NCBI GenBank assembly: GCA_030623425.1
Contig: JAUXMA010000103.1
Location: forward strand, 1-6,257
DNA from: Rhodospirillaceae bacterium
Lineage (GTDB): Bacteria; Pseudomonadota; Alphaproteobacteria; Rhodospirillales; 2-02-FULL-58-16
Length of the DNA: 6,257 nt
Reading direction: 5' to 3'
Numbering within the stretch: the first letter of the stretch is position 1; every line of letters begins with the position of its first letter. A program made the translations under genes and the position numbers. Of the stretch, positions 1 through 6,239 are shown piece by piece. The notes under the pieces were generated by a model that made no database searches, was not told the origin of the DNA, and saw only the letters and a program-made list of their open reading frames with translations.

Positions 1-127
1 CGGAACCGGCCGTCCCGGAACCGGCCGTCCCGGAACCGGCCGTCCCGGAACCGGCCGTCCCGGAACCGGCCGCCCCGAAACCGGCCGTCCCGGAACCGGC
101 CGTCCCGGAACCGGCCGCCCCGAAACC
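1..127 (+). repeat. 15-bp tandem repeat encoding EPAVP-type pentapeptides
   Basis: Eight full 15-bp units (consensus CGGAACCGGCCGTCC) occupy 1-120, followed by a degenerate partial unit. Units 1-4 and 7 are identical. Units 5 and 8 change GTC to GCC (Val to Ala), and unit 6 changes GAA to AAA (Glu to Lys). The array begins at or before the window edge, so the true copy number is unknown. Because 15 is a multiple of 3, gain or loss of units keeps the reading frame. The near identity suggests recent expansion by slippage, and copy number here could also be miscounted by a short-read assembly. Confidence 0.97.
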
Positions 128-716
128 CACGGCACCCGTGCCTACGGGGAAGCCTTGCGACAAGTCCTTGAGCGAGTTCTGGAAACAAGGAGAACACTCG
201 ATCAAGGGAACGACTTACTGGCTTTCTCAGGTCTTTACGATCGATCGGAACGGCGACGGAATTATGGAAGACGTGGGGTTCAGACTTAAGGCGAAAGGGA
301 AGCCCGATCTTCTCATTCGCTATTTTGCCGATGGCGACCAGATTTCGGCCAGATCCCTGTCCAGACTGGCGTTGCCCGACGAAACCGTGATTCCACGGCT
401 TTGTTTCGGCCAAGTCGTGTTCGCGGAGCCGTTCGAGACACAATCGGTGCCGGTCGAGGAAAAAAAGGCGTTCGAAATTCCCGATCTGGCCCATGAAATG
501 AAGATTAAAACGGGAGAAATTTCCGAGGAGCCGGAGACGGCAGCCAAGGGCGACGCGGAAAAAACAGTCGGGACCAAAATCTGGATAAGCATTGCCGCCG
601 GTTTGTTCGTTCTTTTTGCCGCCGGCGGGCTCATCGCTTTTTTGACTCGCCGCAAATGGTTGCCGAAACTTAAAAAGTCGGCGGAGGACGAAGAAGAAGA
701 TGATGATGATTTTTAG
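1..716 (+). CDS. Partial CDS (3' end): Pro-rich repeat protein with DxNxDG loop domain and C-terminal membrane anchor
   Basis: The frame is open from base 3 to the TAG at 714-716, giving 237 visible residues; the start lies upstream of the window. In order: about nine pentapeptides of the EPAVP/EPAAP/KPAVP type (visible residues 1-45), a compact domain (about 50-145), a charged linker, one transmembrane helix (about 193-215, starting IWISIAAGLF), a basic stop-transfer stretch (RRKW, KLKK) and a tail almost entirely of D and E. The domain contains DRNGDGIMED (visible residues 81-90, bases 243-272), which matches the D-x-N-x-D-G pattern of EF-hand or dockerin-type calcium loops. Charge distribution suggests the repeat and domain lie outside the inner membrane and the acidic tail in the cytoplasm. 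The Pro-rich part recalls the stiff periplasm-spanning linkers of TonB-like proteins, but nothing else looks like TonB. I do not recognise the family. A GTG at 138 could be read as a start, but the open frame and in-phase repeats before it argue against that. Confidence 0.85.
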   Translation, partial: EPAVPEPAVPEPAVPEPAVPEPAAPKPAVPEPAVPEPAAPKPTAPVPTGKPCDKSLSEFWKQGEHSIKGTTYWLSQVFTIDRNGDGIMEDVGFRLKAKGKPDLLIRYFADGDQISARSLSRLALPDETVIPRLCFGQVVFAEPFETQSVPVEEKKAFEIPDLAHEMKIKTGEISEEPETAAKGDAEKTVGTKIWISIAAGLFVLFAAGGLIAFLTRRKWLPKLKKSAEDEEEDDDDF

Positions 717-904
717 TAATTAGATGAACACGGTAGAGGTGATGATGAGGATCGATACCACGTTATCGGCGGCGGTTCTTCCGAAAGCTTGTGTTTCCCC
801 GGCGTTGACGGTTCGCACGCCGGCGAAGGGGCTGGCAGTCTCGCCATCGGCGCTGTTGATCGCGCCCCTTCGTTGCCTGCCGAAACACGACCATTCCCGG
901 CCAC

Positions 905-921
905 GGGCGCCTTCGGCGCCC
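905..921. repeat. Perfect GC-rich hairpin, 7-bp stem with TTC loop
   Basis: GGGCGCC (905-911) is followed after TTC by its exact reverse complement GGCGCCC (915-921). A further GGGCGCC occurs at 968-974 without a partner close by. There is no T-run on either side, so it is not a standard intrinsic terminator. It lies upstream of the proposed hpnN promoter and inside the putative minus-strand pseudogene. Function unknown. Confidence 0.6.
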
Positions 922-958
922 ATCCGGCCATGTCAAGTGGCATCGAATGGGCGCACCC

Positions 959-988
959 TTGTCCGACGGGCGCCAACAGGGCTATAAG
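959..988 (+). promoter_or_regulatory. Candidate sigma70-type promoter for the hpnN operon
   Basis: TTGTCC (959-964, 4 of 6 matches to TTGACA) and TATAAG (983-988, 5 of 6 to TATAAT) are separated by 18 bp. Transcription would begin near 995, leaving a leader of about 20 nt before the hpnN ATG at 1015. It is the only AT-containing hexamer pair I found in this GC-rich gap. It is inferred by eye only. Confidence 0.4.
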
Positions 989-1014
989 CGCCGTCAAAAG
1001 ACAGTGCCTACGCC

Positions 1015-3627
1015 ATGATTGAAACCGCCTTCAAAACCTACCGCGGCTTTCTAGTCCGTTGGGTCGATCTGGTTCGCCGGTTTGCCCTCATCGTCCTTTT
1101 GGTCTCGGTAGCCGTAACCTTGGGAGTCGCGGTGTACTTGGAAAACAACATGGCCATCAACACCGATCTATCCGACATGATGTCGCCGGAATTGGAATAC
1201 CGCAAACAATCCCGGGCGCTCGGTAAGGCCTTTCCGCAGTTCTCGGACAACATCCTCATCGTCATCGACGGCGAGACTCCGGATCTTGCCGACGACGCGG
1301 CCGCGGTTTTGACGGCGCGGCTACGGAAAAAACCGGAGCTGTTCGGCGGCATTTACGATTTGAGGGGGGAAGACTTTTTTCACCGCAACGGGCTGTTGCT
1401 TATGGAGTTGGATGAACTGGCCGATCTCAGCGACCGGCTGGCCGAGGCGCAACCCTTCCTTGGCACTTTATGGCGCGACCCAACCTTGCGCGGCCTGTTT
1501 CGGATGCTGGGGCTCGCCATCGACGAGGTTCTCAAGGAGGACGGAACCGCGATAGAGATCGAAAAGGTGCTTACCGCCATCGCCGAAGTCATCGAGGCCC
1601 AGGCGGAGGGACGATTCCGTCGTCTCTCCTGGCAGCGCCTGATGATGGGCGACGGTGACGAGGAAGAGGTGGCAAGACGTTTCATTCAAATCCAACCCGC
1701 TCTCGATTTCACCTCCCTGCAACCGGCGACCGCCGCCATGGGGGCCTTGCGGCGGATCGCCGCCGACTTGAAGTTGGATCAAGACCATGGTGTCCGGGTC
1801 CGTTTGACAGGTTCGGCGGCGTTGTCCCAGGAAGAATTCAAGACCGTCGAGAAAGGCATGGGTTTAGCCGCCTTCCTGTCCCTGATTCTGGTCGTTGGAT
1901 TGTTGCTGGGCGGTCTGCGCTCGCCGCGTCTGGTGTTCGCGACGCTGGCCACCCTGATCATGGGCCTGATTTGGACCGCCGGATTCGCCATTGTCGCCAT
2001 CGGTCAGCTGACCCTGATTTCAGTGGCGTTCGCCGTACTGTTCATTGGTTTGAGCGTCGATTTCGGCATTCATTTCGGCCTCCGCTACAAAGAGGAAATC
2101 AACCGGGCCGCTTCCCACACGGCGTCTTTACGTTACGCCGCGAAGGACGTCGGCGGGGCATTGACCCTGTCCGCCGTGGCGGCGGCCATGGCTTTCTATT
2201 CCTTCCTGCCGACGCCTTATCTGGGACTGGCGGAACTTGGGCTGATCGCCGGAACCGGCATGTTCATCGCTTTTTTCGCCAATCTGACCGTTCTTCCCGC
2301 CATTCTGACCTTGATGCCGCTCGGCATGACCAGGGGGACAGCGGCTGGGGGGCGTCGCTTCGCGGGGTCGACTTTGGTTCTGGGGCATGCCGGCGCTATC
2401 CTTTGGGGAGCCTTGGCCCTTGGTTTGGCCGCCGCCGTCCTGTTGCCGCAAGCCCGCTTCGATTTCGATCCCATGAACCTGAAGGATCCGAACACCGAAT
2501 CGGTCAGCACCCTTTTCGATCTCATGAATGACAGCCGCACCAGTCCTTATTCCATCACCGTCCTCACGAAAAACCTGGACGAAGCCCGGGATTTGGCCGC
2601 CAAGCTCGCCCGCCTCGAGCAAGTGAAGGAGACGATAACCCTGTTCGATTACGTTCCCGCCGACCAGGACGAGAAATTGGATATTATCGGGACCATGGGC
2701 CTGTTTCTGTCGCCGGCCCTGGCGGCCCGGCAAAACATGCCGGCGCCGACGATGGAGGAAATCGAATCCTCTCTCGAAGTTCTTGGCGACAAATTGCAGC
2801 TTCTGGCCGCTTCGGCGAAAGGGCAGGGAGCGGCAGCGAAATCATTGCTCAACGCTTTGCGCACCGCGCCGGACTTTGCCGATCTTGAAAACCGGTTGTT
2901 GTCGTCCCTGCCGAGGCGGCTGTTGATGCTGAAACTATCGCTGACGGCGGAACCGATTTCCATCGGAACTCTTCCCGAAAGTTTAAAAAAACGCCATGTC
3001 GCCGCCGACGGTAGGTCGCGAGTCGAGGTTTATCCAAAGGAAAATATGCAGGATAGGGACGCGCTGGCCCGTTTCGTCGGTGCCGTACGCAAGCTGGCCC
3101 CCCAGGCCAGCGGCTCGCCCGTCGTTATCTTCGAGGCGGGGAAAGTGGTGGTCGCCGCCGTCGGCGATGCGGCGGTGCTGGCGGTGGTCATGATATCGGT
3201 GCTGCTGGCGGTGATTTTGAAGTCTTTCAAGGACGTGGTTTTGGTGTTCATACCTTTATTGCTGGCGGTCCTGCTGACCATCGCCACGTCGGTTCTGTTG
3301 GGCCTTTCGTTCAATTACGCCAACGTCATTGTCCTGCCCTTGCTGTTCGGGCTGGGCGTGGCGAGCGGCATTCATCTGGTGCTGCGGCGGCGAAACGAGG
3401 GCGACACCGCCGGCGTCTTCGTGACCAGCACCCCCCGCGCCGTGGTTTTTAGTGGACTGACCACCATCGGATCGTTTGGCACAATCGCTTTGTCCGGCCA
3501 TCCTGGAACATCGAGCATGGGGTTGCTGTTGGCCATTTCCATTACCCTGACTTTGGCATGCACTCTGGTCGTCCTGCCGGCCTTGATGGTGTTTTGGAGG
3601 GGAGCGGCGGAGCAGGGAGCTTCTTGA
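1015..3627 (+). CDS. hpnN: Hopanoid-associated RND/MMPL-family transporter HpnN
   Basis: The 870-residue product is an inner-membrane RND-superfamily transporter of the HpnN type, which carries hopanoids towards the outer membrane (established for characterised HpnN proteins). The layout is the RND duplication: TM1 (about 20-42), a large periplasmic domain (43-280), a TM bundle (about 283-437), TM7 (about 457-478), a second periplasmic domain (480-705) and a last TM bundle (about 708-862). The first half carries GLSVDFGIH (345-353), the MMPL/RND signature with an intramembrane Asp (D349). The matching site in the second half reads GLGVASGIH (779-787), with Ala where the Asp would be. ASPPEL-like MMSPELEYRKQS (55-66) after TM1 fits the family. 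The ATG at 1015 has only a weak ribosome site but places TM1 correctly, and no better start exists nearby. It is the first gene of a three-gene operon, and its stop abuts the next ATG. Length is normal. Confidence 0.94.
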   Translation: MIETAFKTYRGFLVRWVDLVRRFALIVLLVSVAVTLGVAVYLENNMAINTDLSDMMSPELEYRKQSRALGKAFPQFSDNILIVIDGETPDLADDAAAVLTARLRKKPELFGGIYDLRGEDFFHRNGLLLMELDELADLSDRLAEAQPFLGTLWRDPTLRGLFRMLGLAIDEVLKEDGTAIEIEKVLTAIAEVIEAQAEGRFRRLSWQRLMMGDGDEEEVARRFIQIQPALDFTSLQPATAAMGALRRIAADLKLDQDHGVRVRLTGSAALSQEEFKTVEKGMGLAAFLSLILVVGLLLGGLRSPRLVFATLATLIMGLIWTAGFAIVAIGQLTLISVAFAVLFIGLSVDFGIHFGLRYKEEINRAASHTASLRYAAKDVGGALTLSAVAAAMAFYSFLPTPYLGLAELGLIAGTGMFIAFFANLTVLPAILTLMPLGMTRGTAAGGRRFAGSTLVLGHAGAILWGALALGLAAAVLLPQARFDFDPMNLKDPNTESVSTLFDLMNDSRTSPYSITVLTKNLDEARDLAAKLARLEQVKETITLFDYVPADQDEKLDIIGTMGLFLSPALAARQNMPAPTMEEIESSLEVLGDKLQLLAASAKGQGAAAKSLLNALRTAPDFADLENRLLSSLPRRLLMLKLSLTAEPISIGTLPESLKKRHVAADGRSRVEVYPKENMQDRDALARFVGAVRKLAPQASGSPVVIFEAGKVVVAAVGDAAVLAVVMISVLLAVILKSFKDVVLVFIPLLLAVLLTIATSVLLGLSFNYANVIVLPLLFGLGVASGIHLVLRRRNEGDTAGVFVTSTPRAVVFSGLTTIGSFGTIALSGHPGTSSMGLLLAISITLTLACTLVVLPALMVFWRGAAEQGAS
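3614..3619 (+). promoter_or_regulatory. Ribosome binding site for the CDP-alcohol phosphotransferase gene
   Basis: AGGGAG lies 8 nt before the ATG at 3628, inside the last codons of hpnN. Since the hpnN TGA (3625-3627) touches that ATG, the two genes are probably translationally coupled. The site settles the start in favour of 3628 over other upstream possibilities. Confidence 0.65.
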
Positions 3628-4308
3628 ATGGATCCAACGGCGGTTCGCCTGTTTCCTTTGGTCCGGCATATTTCGGCGCGGGTTTCCCCCGTCATCATCC
3701 AACTTCCGGTGACCGCGAACCAAGTCACGGCGACGTCCCTGGCGATGGGCCTGGCCGCTTGCTGGGGCCTCTTGCAGGGCGGGTTTTCATGGACGTTGGG
3801 CGGGGCAACGCTTTTCATGCTGTGCTACATCCTTGACAACTGCGATGGCGAGGTCGCGCGCTTCAAAAACCAGACTTCCGAATTCGGCGACAAATTCGAT
3901 ACTTTCGTCGACTGGGTGATTCACGCCGGTTTTTTCGCCGCCCTCGGCGCCGGCGTCGCCAAAGAGAGTGGAGACAGCCTTTGGTTGTGGCTTGGTTTCA
4001 TCGCCGCCGCCGGAGGCACCATCAACTATTTCATCGGGGTGGCCGTCGATGCCCGGCTTCGCCTCGAGACGGGGGATGCGTTCGATACCACCAGCCGGAG
4101 GAACGATGACCACCTGCCGAGGCCGGAAGACTGGAAGCAATGGATGCTGATGACGTTTCGCGAATTCGCCCGCGCCGATTTCTGTTTTATCGTTCTGGCC
4201 CTGGCTGTGATCGACCTGACCTGGCTTTTGCTCCCCGCCGGGGCGATCGGCGCGCATGTTTACTGGATGACCCAGTTCGTGCGCGGAGCCCGCGATTATC
4301 ACGTTTGA
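3628..4308 (+). CDS. CDP-alcohol phosphotransferase family membrane enzyme, substrate unknown
   Basis: This is a 226-residue integral membrane enzyme of the CDP-alcohol phosphatidyltransferase family (PF01066), which transfers a phospho-alcohol from a CDP-linked donor to an acceptor alcohol, usually in phospholipid synthesis. The full catalytic motif D-x2-D-G-x2-A-R-x8-G-x3-D-x3-D is present: D70, D73, G74, A77, R78, G87, D91 and D95, in LDNCDGEVARF and FGDKFDTFVD. The preceding TANQVT (29-34) matches the usual entry to TM1. Several hydrophobic segments follow, with a charged loop around residues 140-175 (RRNDDHLPRPEDWKQW) and a last TM pair near 180-218. All metal- and CDP-binding residues are intact, so it should be active. 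It sits between hpnN and hpnL with no gap on one side and 11 bp on the other, which suggests a lipid whose synthesis is tied to hopanoid or phospholipid transport. The acceptor (glycerol-phosphate, inositol-phosphate, serine or another) cannot be told from sequence alone. Confidence 0.92.
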   Translation: MDPTAVRLFPLVRHISARVSPVIIQLPVTANQVTATSLAMGLAACWGLLQGGFSWTLGGATLFMLCYILDNCDGEVARFKNQTSEFGDKFDTFVDWVIHAGFFAALGAGVAKESGDSLWLWLGFIAAAGGTINYFIGVAVDARLRLETGDAFDTTSRRNDDHLPRPEDWKQWMLMTFREFARADFCFIVLALAVIDLTWLLLPAGAIGAHVYWMTQFVRGARDYHV

Positions 4309-4312
4309 GGGG
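4307..4312 (+). promoter_or_regulatory. Ribosome binding site deciding the GTG start of hpnL
   Basis: GAGGGG begins within the TGA of the preceding gene (4306-4308) and lies 7 nt before GTG at 4320. The frame is open upstream to 4140, but that part overlaps the phosphotransferase gene and would put an arginine-rich, non-family extension ahead of TM1. The GTG start is therefore much better. Confidence 0.65.
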
Positions 4313-4319
4313 CGCTGAA

Positions 4320-5306
4320 GTGCGGTACCTGAAATATCTTTTTCTGCTGGTTGGTTTGGGACTGCTTGTCTTTGTCGTTAGCGAGATCGAGGTTGCCCAG
4401 GTGGTCGAACGTGTCGGCCTTGTGGGCTGGGGAATCACCGTCATCCTGGGCCTTTATCTCGTTGCCTTTGTGATCGATTCGTTCACCTGGCACATGGCCT
4501 TGACCTTGATTCCCCTCAACCTGACTTGGTTGTACCGGGTATGGAAGGTGCGGATGGTCGGCGAGGTTTTCAACAGCATTTTGCCGATGGCGAGCATGGG
4601 CGGCGAACCGGTGAAAGCGGTCCTGTTGAAAAAGTATTATGACATCGGCTATCGCGAAGGAACGGCGTCTCTGCTCATCGGCAAAACCATCAACATGCTG
4701 GCGCTGGTGATTTTCCTTGCCATGGGGTTCGCTTTGATGTGGGCATCGCCTGTTCTCCCGACATCCTACAAGGCTTTCGCTGGCATGGGGCTTTTTGCCC
4801 TCGGCCTGGGAACGGCCCTGTTTTTTTTCATCCAACGGCTGAAAGTTTCGACCATCACGGGAACCTGGATCAGCCGGTGGCGATTTACCCGCGGTGTCGA
4901 AAAGGTGATGCATCTTGTCCGCGACGTGGACGAACGCTTGGTACGGTTTTACACCCGTCATCTGAGGCGGTTTTCCTGGGCTATTTTGTTGGCCTTCGTC
5001 AACTGGTTGATCGGCGTCCTGGAAATTTATTACAGCATGGCTTTTCTTGGCTATCCGGTCTCGCTGACGGATGCCTGGATCATCGAGGCGGCGGCGCAAT
5101 TGGTGCGTACCAGCACGTTTTTCATCCCCTCCAGCATCGGTGCCCAGGAAGGAACGTTCTTGCTGATTTGTTCGGCCATGACCGGTTCGCCGGTGGCCGG
5201 CATCGCCGTCGCCTTGATCCGGCGATTCCGTGAAATCTTTTGGATACTGTGGGGATTGCTGCTGGGGGCGATGTTTCCTTTGAAAAAGCCTTCGGCGGTG
5301 CGTTAA
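4320..5306 (+). CDS. hpnL: HpnL-type membrane protein (MprF-flippase-domain / YbhN-like family)
   Basis: Starting at GTG 4320 the product is 328 residues, the usual size for this family. It is a polytopic inner-membrane protein of the lysylphosphatidylglycerol-synthase transmembrane family (PF03706), related to the lipid-flipping half of MprF. Visible family features are GEVFNSILPMASMGGEPVKA (81-100), a conserved reentrant-type stretch FFIPSSIGAQEGTF (267-280), and LIRRFREIFW (299-308), with hydrophobic segments near 4-20, 36-56, 122-141, 153-171, 219-242 and 309-320. HpnL proteins are named for co-occurrence with hopanoid genes, and their exact role is not settled; translocation of a lipid or modified hopanoid across the inner membrane is the natural inference. 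It follows the phosphotransferase gene after 11 bp in the same operon and converges on hpnM. In E. coli the related ybhN lies next to the cardiolipin synthase gene clsB, a comparable pairing of lipid synthesis and this family. A generic YbhN-like function is the main alternative. Confidence 0.85.
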   Translation: MRYLKYLFLLVGLGLLVFVVSEIEVAQVVERVGLVGWGITVILGLYLVAFVIDSFTWHMALTLIPLNLTWLYRVWKVRMVGEVFNSILPMASMGGEPVKAVLLKKYYDIGYREGTASLLIGKTINMLALVIFLAMGFALMWASPVLPTSYKAFAGMGLFALGLGTALFFFIQRLKVSTITGTWISRWRFTRGVEKVMHLVRDVDERLVRFYTRHLRRFSWAILLAFVNWLIGVLEIYYSMAFLGYPVSLTDAWIIEAAAQLVRTSTFFIPSSIGAQEGTFLLICSAMTGSPVAGIAVALIRRFREIFWILWGLLLGAMFPLKKPSAVR

Positions 5307-5311
5307 AGCGG

Positions 5312-5941
5312 CTACGGGGCGATGAGGTTGTCGGCCAGCCGGTTCAATGCGGCGATCAGCCCATCGACGCCTTGCTTGCCCAGCAAGCGGCGGTATTCGG
5401 AACGGCGTACGGCCAACTGGGAGATGGAATTGTCGAGCAGAATGTCGACAATCAACCAATGGCCCTTGACTTTCTCTAAAACGTAAGTGAGATCCGCTTT
5501 TGGGCCATCGCGATCGACAATCCGGGTTTCGATCAGCGCTCTTTCTTTCTGTCCCGTTCTTTCGCCGACGGTTTCGAAGGCCTGGCCGGAATAACTATCG
5601 AATTGGGAGGCGTAAGTGCTGATGCTCATTCGCCGGAAGGCGGCGAGGAGATCGGCCTGTTTGGCTTCGCCCGCATCTTTCCAGAATCGGCCGGTTGCGA
5701 CCCGAATCATCCGACGTTTATCGAATGCCTGATCGAATTTAGGCGCCAATTGTTCGTAACGTCCCTTGCTGCCAAGTTGCTTCGCCTCTTTCATGATGGC
5801 CAGCAAGCTGTCATGGAATTCCTCGACAACCGCGTGCGCCGGGAGCTCCTCCGCCATGGCAAGATGAGCCGCAAGAAGGAAACTCAGGAAAAATAGGATC
5901 TTGTTTGCGCAACGCGAATACGTGCCCCAAGAACGATACAT
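5312..5941 (-). CDS. hpnM: Hopanoid-associated periplasmic lipid-binding protein HpnM (MlaC/Ttg2D family)
   Basis: The 209-residue product has an N-terminal signal peptide: polar residues to about 14, hydrophobic ILFFLSFLLAAHLAMA (15-30), and likely cleavage after AMA before EELP. The mature part matches the MlaC/Ttg2 family (PF05494): an N-terminal helical region (VVEEFHDSLLAIMKEA, 38-53), FDKRRMIRVATGRFW (73-87), the Q/Y-rich middle KQADLLAAFRRMSISTYASQF (94-114), then the strand-rich end GHWLIVDILLD (160-170) leading to SEYRRLLGKQGVDGLIAAL (181-199). MlaC-type proteins carry lipids through the periplasm; HpnM is the hopanoid-cluster version and may hand lipid to or from HpnN (inference). 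The ATG at 5939-5941 is preceded by a GGGGAAGGG ribosome site (5944-5952). It is transcribed against hpnN/hpnL, with 5 bp between its TAG (5312-5314) and the hpnL TAA. The other Mla components are not in the window. Confidence 0.88.
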   Translation of the reverse strand: MYRSWGTYSRCANKILFFLSFLLAAHLAMAEELPAHAVVEEFHDSLLAIMKEAKQLGSKGRYEQLAPKFDQAFDKRRMIRVATGRFWKDAGEAKQADLLAAFRRMSISTYASQFDSYSGQAFETVGERTGQKERALIETRIVDRDGPKADLTYVLEKVKGHWLIVDILLDNSISQLAVRRSEYRRLLGKQGVDGLIAALNRLADNLIAP

Positions 5942-6036
5942 AGCCCTTCCCCAATCATCAAAATGGTTTTGCGGAGAATAAAACTTCGGCGGGTGGTTGA
6001 CAACGGGTAACCTTTTCCAGAAAAACGACGGGGCAA

Positions 6037-6066
6037 ATTATTGAAGCCACGGACTCAACCTGTTAA
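6037..6066 (-). promoter_or_regulatory. Candidate sigma70-type promoter for hpnM
   Basis: On the minus strand, TTAACA (6061-6066, 5 of 6 matches to TTGACA) and AATAAT (6037-6042, 5 of 6 to TATAAT) are separated by 18 bp. Transcription would start near 6030, giving a leader of about 90 nt before the hpnM ATG. This is the strongest promoter match seen in the window. Confidence 0.45.
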
Positions 6067-6153
6067 CGGATTCATTAGGCCTATGGTGACAACAATGGGC
6101 CAACGCTCGCCGGCTGATCGAGGCTCTGAAATTCGGGAGGGTTCGGCGGGGAA

Positions 6154-6167
6154 ATCAACCGGTTAAT
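6154..6167. repeat. Short palindrome around AACCGGTT
   Basis: The sequence ATCAACCGGTTAAT is a 14-bp palindrome with one mismatched pair (C6156 opposite A6165) and an exact 8-bp core AACCGGTT at 6157-6164. It lies just before TTGACA at 6170. It could be an operator, but palindromes of this size also arise by chance. Confidence 0.3.
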
Positions 6168-6195
6168 GATTGACAAAACAGACGTACCATCCTGT

Positions 6196-6207
6196 TGCAT
6201 AAATGCA
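6196..6207. repeat. Inverted repeat TGCAT-AA-ATGCA, possible operator
   Basis: TGCAT (6196-6200) and ATGCA (6203-6207) are exact inverted copies separated by AA. The position, 20 bp downstream of TTGACA (6170-6175), is where a regulator could cover a promoter. No known operator consensus is recognised. Confidence 0.3.
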
Positions 6208-6221
6208 CCATCAAAAAATTT

Positions 6222-6239
6222 ATGTTAATTTTTAACGTG
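6222..6239. repeat. AT-rich inverted repeat GTTAA-TTT-TTAAC, possible operator
   Basis: GTTAA (6224-6228) and TTAAC (6232-6236) are exact inverted copies around TTT, and outer bases extend the symmetry imperfectly. It is part of the AT-rich right end. A transcription-factor site for a downstream gene is possible; the regulator is unknown. Confidence 0.3.

Larger units (their letters stand above)
717..1014. other. Region without an intact gene between the partial CDS and hpnN
   Basis: Several overlapping frames are open on both strands, as expected for GC-rich DNA, and none gives a recognisable intact protein. What it appears to hold is a degenerate minus-strand gene (720-1016), a perfect GGGCGCC hairpin (905-921) and a candidate hpnN promoter (959-988), each listed separately. 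No T-run terminator follows the upstream gene. Confidence 0.6.
720..1016 (-). pseudogene. Possible decayed small secreted-protein gene (two frameshifts)
   Basis: Two minus-strand frames look complementary. The first, from 997 (TTG) downward, gives a signal-peptide-like start (LLTALIALLAPVGQGCAHS). The second, ending at the TAA at 720-722, has strongly G/C-ending, RNY-like codons from about 864 to the end, with residues such as ASPFAGVRTVNAGETQAF and a hydrophobic finish SILIITSTVFI. They would join in one frame if one G were added to the GGGG run (CCCC at 865-868 on the plus strand). Upstream, dropping one base at the TAG (1008-1010) would connect an ATG at 1014-1016 to give MARHCLLTAL, a classic basic-then-hydrophobic leader of about 97 residues in total. 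That ATG overlaps the hpnN ATG in a CATG. Family not recognised. It could be a real pseudogene, a gene broken by sequencing error, or chance; I rate chance as quite possible. Confidence 0.3.

Noticed and set aside
1..127. CRISPR array or other non-coding repeat locus
   Set aside because: Units are contiguous 15-mers without spacers and are in phase with a long open frame, so this is a coding tandem repeat.
905..921. Intrinsic terminator for the upstream gene
   Set aside because: The hairpin is strong but has no T-run on either strand and sits about 190 bp past the stop codon.
724..987. Plus-strand 87-codon frame in the gap before hpnN
   Set aside because: No ribosome site, no domain and poor codon pattern. 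The complementary minus strand looks more coding-like.
1971..2531. Plus-strand open frame of 186 codons inside hpnN
   Set aside because: Arg- and Gly-rich out-of-frame translation of hpnN.
2128..2733. Minus-strand open frame of 201 codons inside hpnN
   Set aside because: Low-complexity Gly/Gln/Arg composition antisense to conserved hpnN helices, with no plausible fold.
4140..4319. Longer N-terminus for hpnL
   Set aside because: It would overlap the phosphotransferase gene by about 170 bp and add an Arg-rich non-family segment. The GTG at 4320 has a good ribosome site.
4299..5459. Long minus-strand open frame of 386 codons across hpnL
   Set aside because: Its product is rich in Arg, Gln, His and Pro with no domain pattern, and it lies opposite the clear hpnL membrane protein. 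It is a GC-rich antisense shadow.
5603..5896. Plus-strand 97-codon frame opposite hpnM
   Set aside because: Antisense of the well-supported hpnM gene, with no recognisable features.
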